A stretch of 64,000 nt of DNA. Origin: Chloroflexota bacterium (lineage in GTDB: Bacteria; Chloroflexota; Dehalococcoidia; Lucifugimonadales; JADFKI01). Shown piece after piece: positions 17,157 to 24,951 of this stretch. Each line of letters begins with the position of its first letter. The stretch's first letter is position 1. Under the pieces are notes generated by a model. The model saw only the letters and a program-made list of their open reading frames with translations, ran no database searches and was not told the DNA's origin. The stretch covers positions 1-64,000 of the forward strand of contig VXNZ01000046.1 of NCBI GenBank assembly GCA_009840355.1, in the 5' to 3' direction. A program made the position numbers and the translations under genes.

Positions 17157-19278
17157 GTCCGTAGAAATCAGTGGATTCCGAGCCTTCAGTGGTAGCCATC
17201 AGATTGATCTTGACGGAGACATCGTGCTTGTTGTTGGAGTAAATGGACAAGGAAAGACATCACTGTTCGATGCGATCCACTGGGCAATTACCGGTGAAAT
17301 CTCCCGGCTTGGCCGACCAGACTCGGTCGTTTCGCTGTATTCGTCATCAGGCGAGGCGCGTGTCAACGTGACGCTAGTATCTGAGGATGATCAGGTCTTG
17401 GAAGTAACTCGCCACTCTGACGGCGAGAAAGTGGGATTGCTCGTCAATACGGGTGGTCAGACATTTAGAGGCGGGGACGCGCAGTACGAATTGCTTAGGT
17501 GTCTTTGGCCAGATGGGTTGGCGGCAAGCGAGTCTGAACCTGCGTTAAAGTCGGCTTTTGAACGCGGTGTATATCTACAGCAAGACGTCCTTACGGGTTT
17601 CCTGACTGCTGATACAGACCAGGATAGATTCAGGGCGATTGGTGAGCTAGTTGGTGCTGGGCGAACCACCGAGTTTCAGGAAGCTCTTGAGAGGTCTAGG
17701 AGGTCCTGGACTCGAACGACTACTCAGCGTACTTCGGAAATGCGGGATAGGGAGGAACGGCTAGAGAGACTTGAAAGACAATTGCAGGATTTGGCAGGAG
17801 CGAGGTCAATAAAGCCCTCTTCCGCAGCCGAGTGGAATGCCTGGTGGGCCCAAGCTAGAAATCTGGGTGTCTCATCAGTGGAGATTCCGAGAGTCGGTGT
17901 TTCAGACGCCCCTAGAGTTATCGACGCGGCGATGGCTGAGTTGCGTGCTCTGCGCCTTTCGTCAGAGCGGCGTGGAGAACACCTCCGGAACTTGGCGCTG
18001 ATGCAGCAGGACCTGCCACCGGCAGTAGAGAACCTAGATGCGCTATTTAAGGAATCCGAAGAAGCGACTGAAGCCGTGGAAGCTGCTCGGAAGACGTTAG
18101 CCGAAGCAGAGCAAGAAGCTGCCGAAGTCCGCCGGCAACAGATTGAGGCTCGCTCACAACAGGAGGATCTACGAGTTCTTGCCGAAATCGCACTTCGCCA
18201 TTTGGGACAGCATTGTCCTGTTTGCCAGCAGACATATGACCTTGATTCGACTCGTGAGCGACTCTCTAGGCTTCGGGAAGGGGTTCAAGCCACAACTACG
18301 CTTGCCAACGATCTGGGCCTCATTGCATTGATGAAGCATCTTCACGCGATGGAAGAGAGGGCTTCTTCTGCGTCGATGGCCCTACAAGTTGCCCAGCACC
18401 AAGAGAGTATGCGGGTTGATGGCCAAGAGCGGGTTCTCGCTGGCCTCGTCGAACTTGGAATCAGCACCCAAGACGATGGCAGTGTTACGGGTGCGATTGA
18501 GTTCGCAATAGAAGAGAATGCGAGGAAACTTGGGGCGCTTGTTGAGGTTGCATCACGTGGAGAATCACTTGCCCTTTCCCTAGCACGAACGGGACAACTT
18601 GCGCGGCAGACGGAACTTGATCTCGAGGTTCAGCGACTAAGGAGCGAGCTATCGAACTTCCAGGACGAGATCAAGATGCGTCAGGCAACAGGTGAACTGG
18701 TGTCGAAGATGATCGATGGCCTACGGGGTGCATCATCTGACCTCGTCGAAAGTGAACTGGAGAGATTGGAGCCTCTCCTGCGACGAATCTATGCAGCGGC
18801 TGATCCACACCCTGAATTTCGAATTGTGAAACTTCTGTCTCGCATGTACCGAGGAAGCGGACGCGTGCTGGCAGAGGTCGAGGATCCCCTGCACGATCGT
18901 CGGAGTGAAGCCCCAGGAGCGTTCTTGTCAAGTTCGCAAATGAACGTGCTGGCAGTGTCAGTATTCCTTGCGTTGAACCTAGGTATACCAACACTACCGT
19001 TAAGTGTGGCTATCCTCGATGATCCGCTGCAAAGCCTGGATGATCTGAATCTCCTAGGACTGATAGACCTACTCAAACGAATGCGCGAACGGCGCCAATT
19101 GATGGTGTCGACGCATGACAGCCGCTTCGCCTCGCTGCTAGAACGCAAACTAAGGCCAGTTTCTGATAACCAAAGAACAATACTCGTGGAGCTAAGTGGC
19201 TGGAGCAGCGAAGGGGCAGGGATTTCCCAGCGCGACATCGTGCCAGATCTGCTCCCTATCCGCATTGCAGTGGCTTAG
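17137..19278 (+). CDS. Rad50/SbcC-like ABC ATPase
   Basis: The 713-aa protein has Walker A GVNGQGKTS (34-42), coiled-coil arms (about 190-350 and 380-560), a CPVC zinc-hook motif (360-363) at the tip between them, a signature-like LSSSQMNVLAVS, and Walker B LSVAILDDP with Asp628-Asp629. The final block includes MVSTHDSRF. This is an SMC/Rad50-type DNA-binding ATPase without a linked Mre11/SbcD nuclease. It would sense DNA ends or invader DNA. The GTG start overlaps the preceding gene by 20 nt; a second GTG lies at 17146. It is last in the eight-gene operon. Confidence 0.85.
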   Translation: MPIVRIRSVEISGFRAFSGSHQIDLDGDIVLVVGVNGQGKTSLFDAIHWAITGEISRLGRPDSVVSLYSSSGEARVNVTLVSEDDQVLEVTRHSDGEKVGLLVNTGGQTFRGGDAQYELLRCLWPDGLAASESEPALKSAFERGVYLQQDVLTGFLTADTDQDRFRAIGELVGAGRTTEFQEALERSRRSWTRTTTQRTSEMRDREERLERLERQLQDLAGARSIKPSSAAEWNAWWAQARNLGVSSVEIPRVGVSDAPRVIDAAMAELRALRLSSERRGEHLRNLALMQQDLPPAVENLDALFKESEEATEAVEAARKTLAEAEQEAAEVRRQQIEARSQQEDLRVLAEIALRHLGQHCPVCQQTYDLDSTRERLSRLREGVQATTTLANDLGLIALMKHLHAMEERASSASMALQVAQHQESMRVDGQERVLAGLVELGISTQDDGSVTGAIEFAIEENARKLGALVEVASRGESLALSLARTGQLARQTELDLEVQRLRSELSNFQDEIKMRQATGELVSKMIDGLRGASSDLVESELERLEPLLRRIYAAADPHPEFRIVKLLSRMYRGSGRVLAEVEDPLHDRRSEAPGAFLSSSQMNVLAVSVFLALNLGIPTLPLSVAILDDPLQSLDDLNLLGLIDLLKRMRERRQLMVSTHDSRFASLLERKLRPVSDNQRTILVELSGWSSEGAGISQRDIVPDLLPIRIAVA

Positions 19279-19620
19279 CTTGTCTCCTCGTGCTTGGAGT
19301 TGACTTGCGGGGCACGAAGCCGTGACTATAATCTCCACTGCAGTGCGGCCCTTCTGGTCTGTCGGTAAGGGCATGAGCTCCAGTTTAACTGCCGAAAACA
19401 GTAGGCTGCACTCCAAGGCGGAGAGCAAGTTGCGCGTGCTGCCTGTGTAATCACAGCGCACCTAGAAACCATGCCGAGCTTTGTCAGGGTCGACCGCGCA
19501 TGGAAAAACTGTCTGTTGTCAAGCTTGGAGGGTCGGGAAGTACTCAATTGCCACTTCGGCTTATAGTCCATCCCTGACACCTCTCACCTTCCTGTTATCA
19601 CAGGAGGCGAAGGTGTAGAC
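19279..19620. other. Intergenic gap after the eight-gene operon
   Basis: No gene was found. A perfect TATAAT at 19327-19332 with TTGCGG 16 bp upstream could be a plus-strand promoter, but no gene follows in that direction for 1 kb. The operon's terminator was not identified. Confidence 0.4.
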
Positions 19621-19992
19621 TCAGAAGCGGCGTTGAGCGTTAGCCTTCGAACCAGCCGGAAGATGCCGGCGTTCAGCCGGTTGTGCGCCCTGCGTGAGAC
19701 CCTCGACGGGCTCAAGACGCAGTCTCAGCCCCAGGGCCCGGGTGACCTTCATCAATGTTGCCAAGGTGGGGTTGCCGTCTTCGGACAGCGCCTCGTAGAG
19801 GTTGCCCCGGTTTAGCCCGGTTTCGCAGGCGAGAGCGCTGATGTTATGCGTCCGAGCGACGTGCTTGAGGGTGGCGCGAAGCACGGCTCCGTCCCCAGCG
19901 TCCTCATCCATAGCCGCCCTGAGAAGCCCTCGGGCATCCTCCTCGGCATTTATGTAGTCTGCTGCGTCGAACTTTCGGTACTCCTCAGACAT
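19621..19992 (-). CDS. HigA-like antitoxin
   Basis: In this 123-aa protein the helix-turn-helix region (VARTHNISALACETGLNRGN, then ALSEDGNPTLATLMKVTRAL) matches the addiction-module antidote family that pairs with RelE-like killers. The ATG at 19992 overlaps the toxin stop as TAATG, with GGAGGA just upstream. A much longer frame upstream is rejected for that reason. It would neutralise the toxin and repress the operon at the palindrome upstream of the toxin gene. Confidence 0.8.
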   Translation of the reverse strand: MSEEYRKFDAADYINAEEDARGLLRAAMDEDAGDGAVLRATLKHVARTHNISALACETGLNRGNLYEALSEDGNPTLATLMKVTRALGLRLRLEPVEGLTQGAQPAERRHLPAGSKANAQRRF

Positions 19993-20288
19993 TAGCTCCT
20001 CCATTCTGCCGCCATTCTCTTGGCCCGCGCGATGTCCCGCCGCTGGCTGTCCTTGTCGCCGCCACATAGCAGAACGATCAGCTTGGAGCCTCGCGTTATG
20101 AAGTAGATACGGTATCCAGGTCCATACTGAATTCTCATCTCGGACACGCCGTCGCCAACAGACCTCACGTCTTCGAGATGTCCGCCTTCGGCTGCAAGCA
20201 ATCTGGCGACTATGCGATGCACCGCCCGACGTTCCCACAGTCGGCGCAGACACCGGTCGAAAGTCGCGCTTCGCAGGATCGTGTACAT
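19992..20288 (-). CDS. RelE/HigB-like toxin
   Basis: This 98-aa protein, YTILRSATFDRCLRRL... with RIQYGPGYRIYFI and LIVLLCGGDKDSQRRDI, is the RelE-superfamily killer protein, normally a ribosome-dependent mRNA nuclease. The ATG at 20288 gives the usual length; an upstream start at 20315 would lie within the operator. Toxin precedes antitoxin, as in higBA-type modules. The TAATG overlap couples the two. Confidence 0.8.
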   Translation of the reverse strand: MYTILRSATFDRCLRRLWERRAVHRIVARLLAAEGGHLEDVRSVGDGVSEMRIQYGPGYRIYFITRGSKLIVLLCGGDKDSQRRDIARAKRMAAEWRS

Positions 20289-20294
20289 GGCTGC

Positions 20295-20316
20295 ATTGTA
20301 CGATATATCGTACAAT
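20295..20316. promoter_or_regulatory. Perfect 22-bp palindrome, probable HigA operator
   Basis: ATTGTACGATA is followed exactly by its reverse complement, six bases upstream of the toxin start. Antitoxins of this type bind such palindromes to repress their own operon. Confidence 0.75.
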
Positions 20317-20337
20317 ATGTGAAGGAGGTTGAGTGTG

Positions 20338-20466
20338 ATGGAGGCATGGGTGGCGGCAAGCGTTCCCCATGCTGTCCCTTTGCGCTACTGGAATCGAGAG
20401 GCCGCGGTGCGTCGACAGGCTGCCGAGCCACATCTCGAAGACGATGGTTTCCACCGGGCGCGGTGA
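20338..20466 (+). CDS. Possible 42-aa peptide
   Basis: An ATG at 20338 is preceded by AAGGAGG. The short frame reads MEAWVAASVPHAVPL... and ends at a TGA at 20464. It is divergent from the toxin gene and shares its palindromic operator region. No family is recognised. The strong ribosome site is the only support; it may be chance or a decayed gene start. Confidence 0.25.
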   Translation: MEAWVAASVPHAVPLRYWNREAAVRRQAAEPHLEDDGFHRAR

Positions 20467-20567
20467 CGGATTCATCTCTCAAGATAATGCAGGATCTCTT
20501 CCGCACTCGACGAGCCTATCGTTGTTGATTGGGGAACCTACTTACCGTACCCAGCTAGGAGGCGGGC

Positions 20568-22130
20568 ATGAACAGTTCAGAGCTGATGGAAATGAGGGAA
20601 GATAGGCTTGCCAACTTCGCCGCCGCTGCCTTTATTGGTTCGCTTCTCATGGGCCAGTCGTGGGAAAGGTGGGAAGGTTCACGACGCACTATCAATCTGC
20701 TCGTGTTCACGGTGGCAGATTACTGGGGGTTAGTGCTCTTGACCCTCACGGCTGGCTTGTTCGCCTTATCGCTGTATCTGGCTGCAGCGTCAATGATAAC
20801 GCCCCTCCAACGTTCGGGACTTAGTGTAGCCCGCTGGGCTTCGTGGTTCATGCTCCCTATTGTAGCGGGTTCCTTCGCCCTAAGCTGGCTGCCTTCATTC
20901 TTGGAGCTTCCCCAGGGCCAGTGGTGGTCACCGGTCTTCTCCATTGGCGGTTTCGCAATGTTCATCTTCATAGGATTCAGGTCTATGGTGACTTCGTTCT
21001 TCAGATACATAGGTAGGAGAATCACACGAGCTGCCGTGTCCAAGCCAATTGACGATACCGAACTCGGAGGTAGGAACGGTGGGGAACCTAGCGGGACACC
21101 TGACCGAATAACCTTCTTTGAACGAATGTGTAACCTACGCTCAATATTCCGCATGCCAGAGTCGCGTGGGTTCTGGGCCACTGTTTCAACCATCGTAGTG
21201 ATCATTGAAGTCATTCTCGTGGTCACGCTTTGGGACTGGCTAGTCAAGGACGAGTCCGGAAGCGCAACGATACGGAACATCGGACTGGTCATTGCCGGCT
21301 CGGTGGCCATCCCACTGGCGATATGGCGCGCGGTGGCAGCCGATAAGCAGGCATCGTCAGCGCAACATCAAGCTGCCATCGCCCAGCAAGGCTTGTTGAA
21401 CGAACGCTACCAGAAGGCAGCCGAGATGCTCGGGCATGACAACCTTTCCGTTCGGCTGGGCGGCGTTTACGCGCTTCAGGCGTTGATTCAGGAACATCCG
21501 GAGCAATACTACGTTTCCTGTATGCATCTGCTGTGTGCATTTGTACGCAATCCGCCTGCTGACCAACAACTGCCTGTTCTATCTGACCGGGAGTTGACAC
21601 GCCACGTTGGTGGCAGCCGATTACGCGGGGATGTGCAGGCGGTGATGGATTTGATGCGGTTGAGGGACGACAGACTGGTCGCTCTGGAAAGAGAGAAGGG
21701 TTTCGAGGTGAACTTTCAGGGAGCGGACCTGAGAGGTTCCAACCTTCGAAGTGTAAACTTCACGCGGGTTGATTTCCGTGGTGCAGACTTGTCCGGAGCC
21801 AATGCTAGAGGTTCGAACAGGTCGCACGTTGGGTTGTCAGGAGCGAGGCTGTACAAGACCATATTGGCGAGGGCGAATCTTTCAGATACCTGGTTTGATG
21901 GCGCCGACGTATCGAGGGCTTGGTTCTGTGTCACGGCTCTTCGCTATCCTGATGAAGACTATAGTAGTCGACGTTTCACATCTCCTGCGGTCGGTATAGC
22001 CGTCCATAGGTTCTGGCATGCCCGTGCCAAGAAGGGCAACTCCCCAGTCCTTGGAGGTGTAGTTCTCGATGCTGAATCCGGAACACCTTTGGTGTGGGAT
22101 CCATCGGAGGGGATGGGAATAGAATACTGA
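20568..22130 (+). CDS. Membrane protein with C-terminal pentapeptide repeats
   Basis: The 520-aa protein has hydrophobic helices near 42-75, 88-110 and 118-140, and two more at about 203-225 and 238-255. A cytoplasmic region follows with a helix (AAEMLGHDNLSVRLGGVYAL). The tail has about ten pentapeptide units of the A(D/N)LXX type, such as GADLRGSNLRSVNFT and GADLSGANARGS. The start has AGGAGG upstream. Pentapeptide proteins with this NLSVRLGG block occur widely in bacteria; some sit near defence genes. The repeats form a quadrilateral beta helix, usually a binding surface. The function is unknown. Confidence 0.75.
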   Translation: MNSSELMEMREDRLANFAAAAFIGSLLMGQSWERWEGSRRTINLLVFTVADYWGLVLLTLTAGLFALSLYLAAASMITPLQRSGLSVARWASWFMLPIVAGSFALSWLPSFLELPQGQWWSPVFSIGGFAMFIFIGFRSMVTSFFRYIGRRITRAAVSKPIDDTELGGRNGGEPSGTPDRITFFERMCNLRSIFRMPESRGFWATVSTIVVIIEVILVVTLWDWLVKDESGSATIRNIGLVIAGSVAIPLAIWRAVAADKQASSAQHQAAIAQQGLLNERYQKAAEMLGHDNLSVRLGGVYALQALIQEHPEQYYVSCMHLLCAFVRNPPADQQLPVLSDRELTRHVGGSRLRGDVQAVMDLMRLRDDRLVALEREKGFEVNFQGADLRGSNLRSVNFTRVDFRGADLSGANARGSNRSHVGLSGARLYKTILARANLSDTWFDGADVSRAWFCVTALRYPDEDYSSRRFTSPAVGIAVHRFWHARAKKGNSPVLGGVVLDAESGTPLVWDPSEGMGIEY

Positions 22131-22565
22131 AGTGGCCGCCCTTGCACCTAATGGCAGCCAAAGGCGGAGATCTGTCCTCGCGTCCTGTGCTTAGCGACTG
22201 CAATGACCGGCCTATCGAGATGGCGTGCCGTAGATTAGCCGCGGGGAATCCAAGTGAACCGATACTGTGTATCGTGGAGAGATTTGATTGCACGGGGGCG
22301 TCAGTCTCCCTTGAGACAAGGGCACGATGCCTAAAGGCTGACCTCCCAACTAAAAGTTCGCAATTCAGTACGCCTTAGCCCACCAAATAACAACTTGCAG
22401 GCAGGATATGTGAAATACGCTGACTATGGGTTGGGCAAGCAGCGAAATCGTTAACGTCCGCGTATTTCCGCTTCCGGGCTCCGTGGTGACGGCGGTCTTC
22501 TACGCGTTCATTTCTTATCCAAGCCTAACGAATTCGAGCAAGTCATTCAGGCGCTTGTCTTCACG
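22131..22565. other. Intergenic gap, possible insertion sequence debris
   Basis: No gene is supported. It lies between the pentapeptide gene and a truncated transposase start, so part of it may be the 5' end of the same dead element. No terminal repeat was identified. Confidence 0.35.
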
Positions 22566-22724
22566 ATGCCCGATCCACTAGATCTCTACAGCAGAGAATC
22601 CGCACTGTTCCAGTTCACCACCAAGCGTCTCAGCGACTTTATCGACCCCAATCATCTCCTCATCCAGATCAACGAGCAGTTTGACTTCCCCAAGCTCGTT
22701 GAGCCTCAGCGCAGGTTAGGATAG
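22566..22724 (+). pseudogene. Truncated transposase, first ~47 residues
   Basis: The short frame contains FIDPNHLLIQINEQFDFPKLVEP, the characteristic opening of IS1182/IS5-type transposases. Homology stops at EP and the frame ends five codons later. The rest of the element is missing. Its 3' part overlaps the tail of the minus-strand histidine kinase gene, so its arrival probably replaced that gene's original end. Confidence 0.65.
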
Positions 22725-24138
22725 ACGGATAGATTCTAAAGACCGGGATGCGAATAGTCACAGTAGTTCCCCGTTCGGGCCCATCGCTTGACACCGCTAT
22801 TGATCCCCCGTGCGCTTCGACTATGCCCCGGGCTATGGCTAGTCCTAGCCCCGTGCCGCCAATCCCACGATCGCGGGCTCGGTCAGTACGATAAAAGCGG
22901 TCGAAAATGTGGGGAAGGTCAGCGGCGTCTATCCCGATCCCGTTATCAATGACCGCGATGGTCAACACATCATCTTTTCCCAGGTTCGCCCGAAGCGCGA
23001 CGGTCCCTCCGGGCTCGGTACAGCGGATCGCATTGCTCACGACGTTACCCAACGCCTGGCTCATTCGCATCCGATCGAGATCTATATCTGGCAGGCCGAC
23101 GGCTACGCTCATCGACAGCTCAACCTGTCGGGCCTGAGATGGCGCCTGCCAGCGGTCCACTTCTGCGGCGAGCAAGTCGTAGATCGAACTCGCTTCGAGA
23201 GCGAGCTTCAGTTCGCCGCTGTCAGTCTCCGCAAGCCAGTCAAGGTCAGTTGTGAGACCTCGCAGTCTATCCACCTCCCGAATGATGTTGTCGGACGCGT
23301 TCTCCGGTGTTTGAAGCCCGTCGCGCAACCCTCTAGCCTCCAGTTGAATGACGGTCAGTGGCGTGTTCAGCTCATGGGATACATCGTTAATCAGCCGCCT
23401 GCGGAGGTTGCGTTGGGTATTCAGGGCCGAGGTCATCCGATTGAAGGCAGCACTCATTCGACCCAGTTCATCCGAGGTTGTGACCGGCAATTGGGCAGTA
23501 TTCCCTTGAGCAGTTGCTTGGGTCGCCTCCGTCAGAGCCGTCACAGGGGCTGCTATACGCTTGGAAAGCCAGGCGGCAAGGAGTACTGCAATTCCAATGG
23601 TTAGTGCCCCGCCGATGACTATTACGTACAGGAACGTGTTAAGAAATCCTTTCGATTCAGCCGACAGGAGCTCACTGTTCACATCCACATAGACATGGCC
23701 TACAGGCTGATTTGCGGCTGTATCAAACACAGCCTCCCGATGCCCGTCCAGATCGGATGCGTAGGTCCCAGGAGATAGCTCGGACAGGTTGTCCCTCACC
23801 ACGCGTCCATCCGCGTCCACAATGACGACTCGTATCCGGTCCTCGTGCAGGAGTTCGTTGTGGCCTTCCTCTCTTCCTTCCGAACTTTCCCTCCGCACAA
23901 CACCTTCATAGAGGTATCCGGCTTCGGAAAGCGGTCTGCCCACCGTCCCCCAGTCACCGGTTGCGGTGTATTCCCTGCTCAGACTTTGAGCCAACCGGTT
24001 CGCCTCGTCACCGCCTATCTCGTCCACGAATATACCGAGGCGGGATTGGGTAGCGTAGTAGCCCACGCCGGCGCTGATCAAGACGGTAAGGACGATGACA
24101 AGGACCATCGGTCCCATGATTCGCCAGCGAAGAGACAT
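22669..24138 (-). CDS. Membrane sensor histidine kinase, BaeS-like
   Basis: The 489-aa protein has a membrane helix (about 8-28), an extracytoplasmic sensor (about 30-170), a second helix (about 172-192), HAMP, HisKA with the H-box DVSHELNTPLTVIQLE, and HATPase motifs (NVVSNAIR, IDNGIGID, GGTGLGLAIARG). ATG 24138 overlaps the regulator's stop as TGATG. The catalytic core ends at TTVTIRIPV; the last ~20 residues (FRIYPSIL...) are read through transposase debris and are probably not original. It phosphorylates the regulator encoded just upstream. Confidence 0.85.
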   Translation of the reverse strand: MSLRWRIMGPMVLVIVLTVLISAGVGYYATQSRLGIFVDEIGGDEANRLAQSLSREYTATGDWGTVGRPLSEAGYLYEGVVRRESSEGREEGHNELLHEDRIRVVIVDADGRVVRDNLSELSPGTYASDLDGHREAVFDTAANQPVGHVYVDVNSELLSAESKGFLNTFLYVIVIGGALTIGIAVLLAAWLSKRIAAPVTALTEATQATAQGNTAQLPVTTSDELGRMSAAFNRMTSALNTQRNLRRRLINDVSHELNTPLTVIQLEARGLRDGLQTPENASDNIIREVDRLRGLTTDLDWLAETDSGELKLALEASSIYDLLAAEVDRWQAPSQARQVELSMSVAVGLPDIDLDRMRMSQALGNVVSNAIRCTEPGGTVALRANLGKDDVLTIAVIDNGIGIDAADLPHIFDRFYRTDRARDRGIGGTGLGLAIARGIVEAHGGSIAVSSDGPERGTTVTIRIPVFRIYPSILTCAEAQRAWGSQTAR

Positions 24139-24815
24139 CACTCGCCCTCCTCTACGAACCTGTATCCAGCTCCATAGACGGTCTGAATAGGTTGCATTCC
24201 CTCCCTACCTATCTGCCTTCGCAGGCGCGCGACCTGGCTATCAATGGCGCGGTCAAATCCGTCGAAATCTTCGTTGAAGGTCAGTGAAATCAGTTGATCG
24301 CGGGTGAGGACCTGATTGGGATGGCGCATGAACGTCGATAGCAAAGCGATCTGTGCCTGGCTCAAGTCAACGGCTTCTCCATTGACGGTCACCATCCCGG
24401 TGGTCTCGTTCAATGTGATGTTGCCGCGGGTCAGGATCTGCTGTACCTTGCCCTTGACGCGGCGAAGCACAGCCTGCGCACGGGCGATGAGCTCATTCGG
24501 ATCAAAGGGCTTGACGACGTAATCGTCGGACCCGCTATCCAACCCGATGACCCGCTCGGCGTAGGCCTCCCTTGCCGTCAACATGATGATGGGAACATCC
24601 GACTCCCGGCGCAATATTCTGCACAGTTCCACGCCGTCGAGGCGCGGAAGCGTCAGGTCTAGTATTATCAGGTCCGGGTCCAGATGCCGTGCAAGAGTCA
24701 GACCGACCTCACCGTCGTGAGCGACCTCTGCGGAAAATCCCTCACGCTCGAAGTACACCTTTACCCAGTTGGCGATCCTAGTGTCGTCTTCGACTATCAA
24801 TATCGATTCGCTCAT
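24138..24815 (-). CDS. OmpR-family response regulator
   Basis: This 225-aa protein has a receiver with acidic pair ILIVEDD, phospho-acceptor Asp in LIILDLTLP, Thr in IIMLTAREA and Lys in VVKPFDP, followed by a winged helix ending TVYGAGYRFVEEGE. ATG 24815 is chosen because AGAGG lies 7 nt upstream; the in-frame ATG at 24821 is too close to it. It forms an operon with the kinase, overlapping by one base, and may control the neighbouring lipoprotein gene. Confidence 0.9.
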   Translation of the reverse strand: MSESILIVEDDTRIANWVKVYFEREGFSAEVAHDGEVGLTLARHLDPDLIILDLTLPRLDGVELCRILRRESDVPIIMLTAREAYAERVIGLDSGSDDYVVKPFDPNELIARAQAVLRRVKGKVQQILTRGNITLNETTGMVTVNGEAVDLSQAQIALLSTFMRHPNQVLTRDQLISLTFNEDFDGFDRAIDSQVARLRRQIGREGMQPIQTVYGAGYRFVEEGE

Positions 24816-24843
24816 TGCCATGCCTCTAAAGGAAGGTGTCCCA

Positions 24844-24874
24844 GTAGGAGGTGCCTCATCCAGGCACCTCCTAC
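24844..24874 (-). terminator. Perfect 13-bp hairpin between the lipoprotein and regulator genes
   Basis: GTAGGAGGTGCCT, a 5-base loop, then its exact complement. It follows the 3' end of the minus-strand lipoprotein gene by 78 bp and precedes the regulator start by 29 bp. It has no T-run, so termination is uncertain; it may instead be a regulatory site for the two-component operon. Confidence 0.5.
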
Positions 24875-24951
24875 TCATATCGGAGCTAGTTGACGAATTA
24901 TCTCATACGGAGCCATGTCTCAGGATCGGCCATATTCGGCTCCGGCTGGCT

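Noticed and set aside
9591-19278. BREX, DISARM, Wadjet or Detocs
   Set aside because: No PglZ/BrxC, no DrmA/DrmB helicase, no JetD nuclease and no purine phosphorylase effector is present; only the single domains are shared.
19305-19332. Perfect TATAAT box suggesting a small RNA gene
   Set aside because: No conserved structure, terminator or downstream gene could be found to support it.
19621-20475. Antitoxin gene with a 284-codon extended frame
   Set aside because: The extension runs antisense-frame through the toxin and its operator; the TAATG overlap fixes the start at 19992.
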